A program made the translations under genes and the position numbers. Shown here one piece after another: positions 9,555-20,600 of a DNA stretch of 64,000 bases. The notes below the pieces were generated by a model that worked only from the letters and a program-made list of their open reading frames with translations, did not search any database and was not told where the DNA came from. Numbering within the stretch: position 1 is the stretch's first letter; each line of letters opens with the position of its first letter. The stretch spans positions 18,870 through 82,869 of IMG/VR virus record IMGVR_UViG_3300035204_001665; one strand, 5' to 3'. Source of the stretch: a virus.

Positions 9555-10445
9555 ATGGCAGTAATGATAAGAAAAAAATTCGGATATACAGTATCTGTTG
9601 TAAATGGTTCCAAAAGAATAACGGCTTGTTCCAAAGCTGACTGGATACCAATAAAAGATGGTAGCTTTATAATTATTGACGGAGATAATGAATACTATAG
9701 ATTATCACATAAAAAACAATTCCTTTATGTAAAAGAGGCCCGAGTAGATTCCGCGAATAAATTAGTTATAGATGGGATAGCAGAAAGCGGATCTATATCT
9801 GCTAATGATTCGTTAGAGTTTACAGCAAACGAATATCAGATCACAAAAGTAGACGTGGCTGATGGTGGCACAGATTATGTCGTCGGAGATATTATCTCTT
9901 GCGCTGGACCCCTTAGTAAACTTAATTCAAGCGATGATACTCAAGAGCACGCAAGGGTAGAGGTAAAATCTATTACCGAAAATGGATCCATTGAGTCAAT
10001 AGAGCTGATCTCGAACGGTACATATATTGCTGCTTCCGAAGAGGGTGACATTTTCAATATTAAAGATGGCTCTGGTTCAGGTGCGTCCCTTTCTTCTCGG
10101 TATACTCTGTCAGCTAATAAGCCAATAGAAGAGAGAAGCATTTCTGGAATAGAAAGGAAAGACAATAAAACCATAATCTACTTGTCTTATCCGTTACCGA
10201 TAAGTATGATCTCTGGCAATGTCTCTGTAAAAAAATGGGAAGCCGTTTTGGATTCTCCGTATCTAGGAGTGACTAAGGCTGGCGCATCATACGAAATAAT
10301 AAAAGACTTTACCCCTAATCTAGACCTGCCCCTCATAAAGGGAGAGCTAGCGTCTACTCCCTTGTTGTATAATGAGTCAATGGTACTAATTGATAAAAAA
10401 ATCAAGGAATTAGAAGAGCAGATCGAGTCACTTAAAGGAGAATAA
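9555..10445 (+). CDS. Putative tail-tip structural protein, beta-rich with C-terminal coiled coil
   Basis: 296 aa, unrecognised family. The middle carries 'DGGTDYVVGDIISCAG' and 'ISNGTYIAASEEGDIFNI', degenerate versions of the G-x-x-Y-x-x-G-D beta repeat in the preceding protein, so the two probably share a fold. The last ~25 residues ('LIDKKIKELEEQIESL') form a short amphipathic coiled coil that could trimerise it. It lies 12 bp after the 8808 gene in the same operon. A virion role is inferred from context only. Confidence 0.65.
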   Translation: MAVMIRKKFGYTVSVVNGSKRITACSKADWIPIKDGSFIIIDGDNEYYRLSHKKQFLYVKEARVDSANKLVIDGIAESGSISANDSLEFTANEYQITKVDVADGGTDYVVGDIISCAGPLSKLNSSDDTQEHARVEVKSITENGSIESIELISNGTYIAASEEGDIFNIKDGSGSGASLSSRYTLSANKPIEERSISGIERKDNKTIIYLSYPLPISMISGNVSVKKWEAVLDSPYLGVTKAGASYEIIKDFTPNLDLPLIKGELASTPLLYNESMVLIDKKIKELEEQIESLKGE

Positions 10446-10456
10446 ATCCACTTATC

Positions 10457-10468
10457 AAGTGTAATAAG
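10457..10468 (+). promoter_or_regulatory. AAGTGTAATA promoter-like element before the tubulin-like gene
   Basis: AAGTGTAATAAG sits in the 27-bp gap ahead of the GTPase ATG at 10473 and lies within a small inverted repeat (CTTAT...ATAAG). It matches the recurring GTGTAAT element. If it is a -10 element the transcript would start about at the ATG, so either the mRNA is leaderless or translation begins at an internal Met such as codon 40, which has AAGGAAG upstream. Confidence 0.35.
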
Positions 10469-10472
10469 TAGT

Positions 10473-11630
10473 ATGCAAGACCCGGTAGACGTAAACGCTT
10501 ATAATAACCCAGATATTCCTGATATTTCCTTGCCAGACATTCCAATGCCTGAGCCAGAAGAGGTAGTCGTAAAGGAAGTGAAAGACGAAATGGACGCAGC
10601 CTTCAAATTTGCTTTTGTAGGGGCTGGCCAAGGCGGATCGAGAATCGCAGAGACATTCCACAAATTGGGGTACAGAAAAATTGCGGTTCTCAACACTGCT
10701 CAACAAGACTTAAACACTGTTAACTTGCAAAATAAACTTCTAATTGGAGAAGGCGGTGCCGGGAAAGATCCCGCATATGCAAAAAAAGTATTCGCCGAAA
10801 AGAAAGAGGAAGTAGTAGATTTCATGAGATATTCGTTCGGCGAAGAACTGGATAAAATCATGGTGTGCGCAGGTGCGGGTGGAGGAACAGGGTCAGGTAC
10901 AGTGACTTCCTTAGTCCTCGCTGCGAAAGAATTACAGGATACACTCGGAGCAAAGACTCCGAAGGTCGGTGTCATTTTAGCCTTACCCAAACATTCCGAA
11001 GGAAAAAAGGTTAATGCAAATGCCCACAAATGTTTAAATGACGTTTATAAGTTGGTGGAAGAAGGTATAGTATCTCCTTTCGTCATCATTGATAATGAAA
11101 GGATCGGTAAGCTGTATCCCAACTTGGTTGTTTCTAAATTTTGGGATACCGCTAACATGAGCATGGCTGGTCTGTTTCACTTATTTAACTTAACTGCTTC
11201 TAGAGACAGCTCTTATACGGCTTTCGATTCTAGTGATTATAAGTCTGTACTAGATTCTGGATTAATGATGTTCGGTGCTGCCCCAGTGAAAGACTGGGAA
11301 GATCCGGTTAGTATTTCCAGAGCGATAAGAGACAATTTCAAAAAAGGTTTACTTTCGGGAGGTATCGATGTTTCTACGGGTAATTGCGCCGGAGCAATTG
11401 TCGTAGGAGGGAAAGAACAACTCGACAATATACCTCAATCCAGCCTCGATCAAGCATTTGACCAATTATGTAGGATGCTTAAGCCGGGGAACGTCGTCCA
11501 CAGGGGCATTTACAGCGGCGACAAGCCCTCTCTGACGGTTTATACGGCCGTTGGGGGTCTAGGTAAGCCTGTAGACAAACTGAGCGAATTAATGAAGCTC
11601 GGAGACATGGTTCCCCTCGAAGAGGACTAA
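10473..11630 (+). CDS. Tubulin/FtsZ-superfamily GTPase, phage-encoded
   Basis: 385 aa. Residues 1-40 form an acidic Pro-rich extension. The GTPase fold follows: 'GAGQGGSR' (50-57) is the nucleotide-binding first loop, and 'AGAGGGTGSG' (133-142) holds the tubulin signature GGGTGSG. The region 'FDSSDYKSVLDSGLMMFG' (251-268) aligns with the FtsZ T7 loop, keeping D252 and D255 as catalytic Asp candidates while Ala replaces the usual Asn. The C-terminus is acidic (LEED). Such proteins form GTP-dependent filaments; phage relatives (PhuZ, TubZ) position DNA or capsids. No DNA-binding adaptor is adjacent. It is the last gene of the tail-tip operon and meets the tape-measure gene head-on 6 bp away. 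Confidence 0.9.
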   Translation: MQDPVDVNAYNNPDIPDISLPDIPMPEPEEVVVKEVKDEMDAAFKFAFVGAGQGGSRIAETFHKLGYRKIAVLNTAQQDLNTVNLQNKLLIGEGGAGKDPAYAKKVFAEKKEEVVDFMRYSFGEELDKIMVCAGAGGGTGSGTVTSLVLAAKELQDTLGAKTPKVGVILALPKHSEGKKVNANAHKCLNDVYKLVEEGIVSPFVIIDNERIGKLYPNLVVSKFWDTANMSMAGLFHLFNLTASRDSSYTAFDSSDYKSVLDSGLMMFGAAPVKDWEDPVSISRAIRDNFKKGLLSGGIDVSTGNCAGAIVVGGKEQLDNIPQSSLDQAFDQLCRMLKPGNVVHRGIYSGDKPSLTVYTAVGGLGKPVDKLSELMKLGDMVPLEED

Positions 11631-11636
11631 AGAGCC

Positions 11637-14600
11637 TTACCCCCTATTTTGTGTGGATTGATGGAGTATTCCTCCCTGTCTTTTCTGCTGTACGATAGTC
11701 TCTACTACGGTTTGTTTGATAAGTGTTCCAAGCGATCTGGCCTTTTCGAGAGATATCCCTTCTCCTCCAGTATTTACGTCGGTCGTTATCCCTCCGTTTT
11801 CGTTTAGATTTACGTTAATTGTAATATTGTTTGTTGTATCCCCATCAGCGACAGAGGGCTCAGACATTATTCCTTTGGCATTTTTCTCTGATCCCTTGCT
11901 TGATCGTAGACCATTTCCGCCCACGTACCCGCCCGAAGCAAACGCAGGGACATTCCCCTTGTTCAGTTGGGTAAAGAAATCTGAACCGTATTTTTGTACT
12001 GCACTTCTATTGACTACGTATTCTCCGCCCATTAACATGGCTGGGATAGCGTCGCCGATTAGTCCGCCCGTGGCCTTCCCGATACCTCTACTGGTTACCG
12101 CTCCTCCCGAAGCTCCACCTAGCCAGCTAAAGAAGTTGCCGCCGACGGTGCCTTGCGCTCCGGGCATGCCTAGCCCAGCGCCACCTGTTAATGCACTTAT
12201 GCCTAATGATGCCGCAGCAGCGATCATGGAGTACTTCATTCTCTTCTTCTTCGCGGCCTTCCATTTTGCTACTGCTTCTGCATGGGCAATTAGATCACTT
12301 GCTCTATCTTCGTAGTAGCTATAAAGTTTGGACACCTTGTCTTGTCTAATTTTGTTCCTTGGATTGTCACTGTCGGCAAGTGCTTGTCTAGTTAATCTAG
12401 GATCTATTGAAAAGTAACTATGATCAAGCGACGGGAACTTATCACTATCGTAAACAAATGCATTTCTTAAATTATAATCTACCCATCTTCCCTCTCTCCC
12501 ATGTTTTATATTCGAGACCAGTCCTTCTTGCGGATCGGCGAATGCGTTTGCCTCCCATTGCGCTTTTAACTTAGCTATGTCTTTGGTAGACATTCCTAGT
12601 CCACCGTGCGTCGTGGGCTCAGACAAGTGCGTCCAGTAATCTACCTTATAGTTCTTTTTTCCAAAGAAGCTGGGGTCTGGATCTGTGTGTTCATATTGAG
12701 GTAGACCTCTTTGTCTTCTTAAGGCGGTCATTTCTGACACTAAAGTTTTGCTGCCGTCAGGATATAGAATATATGCCGGCTGGCCTAATTTTGGATCTCC
12801 GACAATCTTTCCGGGGCCTCTTCCTGCACGGACGCCTGCACCGACTCTGCCTCCGGTGGCATATTTATTTACCGCCCCAAATCCCTCATTATTAATGAGA
12901 TCAATTAGAGAAACTCCATACTTTTTAACCGCCGCTTTTCTTAGTACATATTCCCCTTGTTGTAAAAATGCAGGCACATCGTCTTTGGTTCCTGACCCTC
13001 CTACAACTGGTCCACCTCTAGCAAATTTTTGAACACCATTATTAGTAATCAAGCCACCCGTTGCTGCTGGAGCAGCCTGCGCGAACGAGCCTATTACTCT
13101 ATTTACTGTCATCTGGAGTACTTGATCTAGAGCATAATCGGCCAACTTTAGGAACATGTCACTGAAAGCTTCCTCCAAAGTCTTAGTTCCCTTAATCGCT
13201 TCGCCAAACGCAGAAGCTATTCCGCTTCTGAACTCCATGCCAAATGTAAATAATGCTTCATCAGCATCGATCATCATTTCTTTGGTTCCGTAGTGCCAAG
13301 CGGCGAAGAGATCCTTGAAGGTCTGCTTCATTTGATAACTTCCGTCCTTAATAGACTTTCTAGTTTCTTCCCTTCGAGCTTCTATTGTTTCCCGACTTAG
13401 TGTTCCCGGGTCGAGCATGTCTAAATTAATTTGTTCTCTTAGGTCGGTTAAATCATTTTTTAGTTTCTTTATTTTTATATTTTTCCATGCTTCCTCTAGA
13501 CTCTTTCCATCTTTCGCCATTTGTTCCAGCAATTTTGCTTGGTGTTCATATTTCTTGGCCTCCTCAGAGGCCGCTAGGGCTCCTTCCACATCTTCGCCTA
13601 ACATCAAGGTATCGTGTTTAGCCCAAGCTCGCTTTGCTGCCACTTTCATATTTTCGATTACTGGAGCTATGGGAGTAGTAATACCCGGTTGGATTTTGCC
13701 CGGCATTAGATCTGGATGATCCTTAAGAAGAGACGCGGTACCCACTTGCCACGCTGCCCTTCCTGCTTGCCAAGTTTTTTCCTCTTGTGCAGAAATAGCT
13801 GAAGGCATTGCCCCAGAAGCCTTCATCAAATAAAGAGTTCTTCTTTCTAGTTGGAACCGATTATCGTGAGCCTCCTTGGACATTTTGAGACTATTCTCGT
13901 GAAAGTTCTTCTGAGCCTTTGTCATCGCTAAGTAAAACTCTCTTATCTGCTTAGGCGTTAGCTTCTGACCGCCAAGGTCTAGTTGGGTTAGCTCGTCAAA
14001 GAGCCGCTTTTGTACTTCCGGGCTTTGCCCGGGACCAAATACATCCTCCGAGGTACCAAGGCTACCCTGAAGATATCCATGAAGCACTCGGCCACCTTGC
14101 TTATTTAAGCCAAATTTCTTTTCTAAATCTGTTATCCATTTTGGGCGTTCCCCCTTTCCTTGTATGCCCAAAGACGCAAGCAGCCCTCCCAGCTTTTTCT
14201 TAAGGGGGCTTTTACTATCTGACCAGTAAGGTACTCCCGGAGCCTCGCCGCCCAAGGGCCTAGCATCTATACCGGCTCTACGGGCCGCCTCAGGGGTTTG
14301 GTTCCACCCTATGTTCAAGCTCCTCCAAGAATTAGCCGGGGCCTGTCCGGCTTGGATAAGCCTAGATTGACTAGGAAACAGCCCAAGCGGCGCATACCCG
14401 GGCCTTTTGCCCCCTGAAGAAGTATCAAGTCCCAAGCGTTTTTTGATCGTATCAATGAGGTTCTGGTCCTTGCCGCCTCCTCCAGTTCCAAACATAAACT
14501 GCTCTAAACTTTTTTCTATTCTCTTCTCAAGGCCGCTGGCCAATTGTTGCAAGTTGTCAGATGTCGCTGGGCCACTTCTCAATTGCAGGATTGAACGATC

Positions 14601-17600
14601 TAGTTCTTTTATCTCCGCGTCCAATTGTTGAAGCTGTAGGTTAAAGCCTTCTTTTAATAATTTTTGTAGCTCTTTAAGTGTGTCTCTCTGTGCGTCTGTA
14701 GCGTCCTCCATCACTGACCTAATATCTTCCATCACTAACTGGGTACCTAATTGTTCATTCGGGGCAAGTATTTTTCTTATTTGTTCATCTAATTTCTTCT
14801 TCTTGGCGGGCATCCTTTGAATTGCATATAAAGTGGGGTCGAGACCTTCCAGCCTTATCTGGTCTGTTAGACCACCAATCAAATCATCAAGATTGTCTAC
14901 TTGGTCCTCGACATATTGTTTTAATATTTTATCTACTTCCTTTTGGGCAATCTGGATATCGAGATATCTCTCACGAATTACAGAGTCTGACTGCATTGCT
15001 GCTTGCCTTAATGCGTTAGCTTGCGTTTTGTAATGTTCGTATTTGGCCCTTAGTTGTGCTATTTTTTTCGGGTCCTCTTCCTGCGCCTCCATAATCTCTA
15101 GCTCTAGTCGCATTTCCTCTGCCATGACCTTGGTTTGATCAGATTCCTTCAATCGCGCATTTCTCCAAGCGGTCGCAGTTGGTCGGGTAGCCTGCGCTGC
15201 ACTCGCTGCACTAGGATCTCTTGTCGCCGCTCCCCAGAAATCGAAACCGGTCGATTGACCTCCTTGGTATGCCATACTCGCATAATTTTTCCTCCAAGCG
15301 TCCATGGATAAACCTATTCGCCCACTACGCATTTCTCTTTGTCCGGCTCTATTAGCGGTTGGTGTAAGTGACGCCTCGAAAATTCTTCTATTTAATTGAC
15401 TTAAGTCTTCATTAGCTTGATCTGCATTCTTTAATTGCATTTCAAATAATATTCTTCGACGTTCTGTCTTGGCTGCTTCGTCTTTAATTTCGTTGTCGTA
15501 AATTTTAGCAAATTGGCTTTCGTATTTTCTTACTCTTAGTTCATTTAAATTAGCGAGTGAGGTTATTTTTTCCTGAACCGTTTTCATTGGGGATAATTGA
15601 GTATCCAAGTTATCTAACATGGCATTTTCTAAAGCATCATTGAGATCAATCATTTGATCCTTTATATACGTTTTCATCTCTTCGCCCAGTGGGCCCTGTT
15701 GGGCTTTAGCTAAGTGTCTCCATCCGCCAACGCCGAACATCTGACCTCCCACGCCAGAGAGTCTTCCCGCCTGATCCCAATTTGATCCGAGTTCAGGTTG
15801 CCCAAATAATCTGCCTATGCCGGGTTGATGCACGGAAGTTCTAAGCATGGAGCCTCTATCTCCTATTGGAATACCGGCAGCAGTAAATTTTTCTTCTGTA
15901 GCTTTTCTTCCTCGTCTCCAATCCCCCACAGCCGAAGCGTGCTCTGTTGCCATTTGTTTTTTCCATTCTACATGTTTTTCCGCTGGAGTCAACCCGGCCC
16001 ATTTTGCCTTGGCATTGTCGCCGTATTTTTTAACGTAGTGTGCTGGTGGAACTGTCTGAGTGTCAGCTGGCATCGCCCCCCTTCTCGGCGCGGGAGCGTC
16101 ATAGCCTTTAACCTCTTCAGCTGTGATGCCATATCTAGCCGCCTGTAAACTCACGTTGGGAGTATAACCCCCGAATTGGAGCCTTTCCATACTCGCACTA
16201 TGACGCGTGGCTCGTGCAGCAGAAAAAGCTGCCCGATTGTCCCTAGTCGCAGGAAGTCTTTCGAGCTTCATCAATTTTTGTACGTTATCGTCTAGCGTGC
16301 CTTGTAGTTTTCTGAAGAAGTTCTCATGATCTTCGTCGAAAAGAACTTCTAGTCTGTCGACTAAAGTTTTTTGGAAATCTGTTAAGGCGAAGTCACCACC
16401 GAGAATCTTATCGAAATCTTGATCTCTTCCCCAGTCCGCAAATACTTCTTTAAATTTATAGCCAAGCGAAGTGTCTTTTAATTGACCCAATTCAGTCCTA
16501 GATTCAAGACCTGTAAACTTTGCGCGTTTAAAGGCCGTGTCTGCCGCATAGCCTTTTTCCATAAATTTTTGTATATCTATATCCCTCAAGATTTGAAGGG
16601 CCTTTATTTGATCTTGAAGGCTTCCGGCTTGGACGTTCGCTATGGCTTTTTCAATTCTTAGCCTGTACTCTTGGAGCTTTACGACATCTCCATGCTCCTC
16701 CCCAATCTTCTTGATTGCTTCCAAGACTCCCATCAGCTGCGCCTGTTCCAATGCGTCCTGTCGGTCGAAATTATCAATGTCATTATCAAACTTGTCTTGC
16801 AGCTGCTCGAGTCTCGATCTTATAGAACCCTCTATTTTGCTTTCCTTAATGCCTGTCTCCAATGCCATTTGTACTTCATTGAGGACGGATTGAGGGCTAC
16901 TTTCTGCCACCGCAGTCAATCCCAGACGTGTCCCAGTTCCGAAGCCCGCCCATTCCTTAGCAGTTCCGCCTCTGAAGAGCCACTCTGCCTCTTTTTGTAT
17001 TCTTTTAAAGTCTGGTAATATAGCATCCATTTGCGACATGCGCTCTTGCTGCTGGTTCCACCAAAACTCTTTACCCCAATCTGTAAATAAGGACGGTCCG
17101 GCTGTCATAGGCCTTAAGTTAGGGTCACGGCCTTCATTTAGGCGTTCCCTCTCCTCGTTGTAGTATTCTTGATCTCTCAATGCTGCCAGCCTTTTTAGTC
17201 CGGTAGCTAAATCTCTTAACTCAGCATCAGTCATATCTATAGACTTCTTGCCTCCCTTACCGCCTTTGGTCCATCCGCCAACAAGTGAAGCTTTATATCT
17301 CTCGGCATCCTCTTGATCTTTGAGATTCTCAGATGCCTGCAGCCTGAAATAAGCGTCGATCGCAAGAGCACCTTGCCAGAATCTATTCTTTTTCATTCCA
17401 GACTCTCCGTACGAGCCGGCCTTCGGAACCTCTTTCCTTGCTGTCTCTTTATCTACTGCGAGCTCTATCCTCGCATCTCTCACTTTTAGTGCTTGGTTGC
17501 GCACAGCTCTTTCTCTAAAATCCCTTGCTAAATCCGCCGGCGGCGGCGGATTTAAAGGCCCGGCCCCGGAAACTTCAAAAACTTGACCACCTTGGTCGAT

Positions 17601-20600
17601 GGCACGTTCCTTAGCCTTAAGATTCAGAACCGCCTCTTGCCTGTCAATCCTTTCGTCGAGGAGTCTAATTCGTCTCCTTTCCCATTCTAGTGCATCTTTA
17701 AAATACTGTTCCTGCTTGTCGTTCGGCGCTAGATCCCATTCCTCACTCATGCCAAGTGCTTCTTTACTTAGCTTAATAGACAGTTTCTTATGACGCTCCG
17801 CTTCTGAATACGCCTTTTTGCGCTGTATTTCTAACTCGCGCTTTTCATGTTTATCGATATTGTCACGGCGCGAAAACTCCGTTATATTATCCCCTTTCAA
17901 TGTCCATATATCGCCTCGCTGTCTATGAGCCTCCGCGAGCCTTTCCTTTTCAGCGATCTGAGCCCTGCGGGAGATATTAGGAAGGTCTTCGCCGTATTTC
18001 ATGTATTTTTGATATGCATGTTTATAGCTTGCCAGCCAATCTTCATCGCCCCTATCTCCGGTCCTATCATTGGGCTCTACTCCCGTGTACCCCAGCTTTT
18101 TCGCCATAAACCATGCGCCTTGTTGATTTATGACCCTATCGCCACCAGTGGTTCCGCCGAGGAGGCTGGTAAACATCTTCACCCACTGAGTTCCGGTGCC
18201 CACGTTCCTGTCAATTATTTGAGAAAGGGCTCCATACAGAGTAGCTTCCTCTCCCTTTTTATATTTCACGAAGAAGTCACCCTCGTCTGATACCCCATTC
18301 TCGAAAAAGTCGTCCCCAATGGCTGGCAGAGCGCCGCCGCCGAGTGGCACGATTCTACCCGCATCGAGCTCCTTCTGCGTATATGTTCCTCGTTTCCTAT
18401 ACATGCCATCCTGACTCCAAACCGTATTGCCGGCTGCATCTTTTTCCCATGGTTGCCAATTGCCCGCTTTTGCTACAGCTAAATTTGCCTGAAAGTCTGG
18501 TCCCATGTTCGCGAGCACGCCTGAATCAAATCTTACATCTGATGGTATTTGTCCACGTGCTATTTGCTTAAGTGCTTCTACTCGTCCAGCATGACTGAGA
18601 TTCGGATCATCAAATAGAGCTTGCCCGACTGACATGAAAGCTTTAGCTTGCGCCGTCCTTGCCTCCCTTTGCGCTTTCTCAGCCGTACCCCCGGAACCAT
18701 CAGCGAGCAAGTTTCCCTGATCCCACTTCATCCAACCCATCTGCATAGCTAGATATTTTGACCGCAGATCTTTAAATTGTACATCCATCTTGCCTTGTTG
18801 GCTCAATCTTTCCTGTTCTGCGTCACTCGTGCTATTCATTAGCTGCATCGCTCTTTTTTCGTTCTTGTTAATCTCTTGGAGATTCTTCATGTACGTTTGA
18901 ATTCCGAAACCAACGTTAAAAGCAGTGATGAGACGTGACAGGCTATCATCTATTGACTGGAATCCCGCTTCATTTGTCGCCGTTATCACTGTCCCGATAT
19001 TGTCTATTCCGGTTTCTTTTATTGCTCGAGTAAAGGCACTTTGGTTTGCCTCCTCCAAGAATCTCCACTGATCCCCAAACATCTCCCTCAACAACTCCAT
19101 ATCATTTCTAATTTTGATCACATCTTCAGGCAAGGCTTTCAATTTCAACGCAGCGCTGACTTGCTGCATCGCGTCGTCTATTGCTCCTTCGCTCATTGAT
19201 TTAAAGACGCCCTGCCTCCACAATTCATCGTCTGGTTTAGCGCCCCCCCAAGACCTCAGGTTTTTATCCTTAATTTTGAGCTGTTTTTGTACGTCTAAAG
19301 TCAGGCCCAGTACGGCACTAGCAATCATCTTGTCGTAAGTCGGGTCGGAAAGCTGTCCCGCGTCCATACTGAAATTTTTTGTTAGATCCTGTAAAGACTT
19401 AAAGTCCGCCCTTCCTCTATTCATAAGTCGCTGCGGTATAGTCGGGCTAAATTCCGCCTCCGCCCTTTCCTCTCGCAGACTTCTAGTCTTTTTCCATCTT
19501 TCTCCTCCAGCAAAGCTAGCTATCCCTCCTCCAAATTTTAACTGTTGTTGAAGTTCGATTAGTCTTTCTTGATTCTTTGTTTGTATTTTTTGAATCATTA
19601 TCTCTTCTTGTTGTTGCTGTAGCAACTTCATTAAGCTTTGTTCGGCCGATTCTTTCAGAGAGCCTATCTCATTCACTACGGAATCTATCTCGGTAGAACT
19701 CAATCCTACGGTATTAAGCTCCCGACGAAGATTTTTCACTATGTTCGGCATCATTTGTTCCGGGGCAGCGGCTGATTGGTGCAGGGCTTTTCCCAGTATT
19801 TCAGAGAACGCCTGTTGAGCTCTCTCTCTTTTCTTTAATTCAGTTTTTTCAGTGATCGATAAGGGCTGGCCTTCTTTATATTGTTTTAGTTGTAGTCTTT
19901 GTACTGTCTTAGCATTTTCGTCCAGCTTTTTATCAAGAACACCAATTATGCTGCGCTGAGTTTTTGCAACCAATAACTGCCCTGACGCTAAATATTTCTC
20001 CATAGTGGCCATCTCTGCTATCTGTTGCTTCCGCTGCATTTGATCCCATTTTCCCTCGAAAGGATCAATCAATTTCGAGTGACCCCTCGCGTTTGTTAGG
20101 ACGGCCTTCCTAGAATAAGATTCTCTCATTCTTCTTCTTTCATTATGCCCTTCTACTCTTTTTCTTGCAATGTCAGTAATTGATTTAAGATTAAAATTAA
20201 AATGATCAAGCTGTTCTCCAGCTCTCTTCATTGCTACGTTAAATACGCCAGATATCTCTTTATTTTTTCTTATTACTTCCGCCAGCTTATCTAACTCGTC
20301 TGCGGCCTCGCTTTCAGCCTTTAGGCGATGCAGAATCGCCCCGTTGAGAGCGGTCATATCATGTATTCCTTTAACTAATACCTGCTCTATCGCCTCCATC
20401 AGTTCGGGGTTTAGGCCAACCTCCGCGAACCACTGCATATTATTTTTTACTCTCTCGTTATGCTTTATCCCGGGTCGGGTACCGGCCATCAATTTTCTTC
20501 TGAGCTCTTTGCCCGCAAAACCCTGAACGTCTTCCTTCTCTAACCTCCTCATGACAGAATCCACCACCGCATCTCTCGCAGCAGCTGCATTAAATCTCTG

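Noticed and set aside
10473-11630. Evidence for a PhuZ-type phage nucleus system
   Set aside because: No chimallin-like or other nucleus-associated gene is seen in the window, and the GTPase lies in a siphovirus tail operon.
11716-12315. Plus-strand ORFs of 60-199 aa opposite the tape measure
   Set aside because: Shadows of a long GC-balanced coding sequence; no motifs or ribosome sites.
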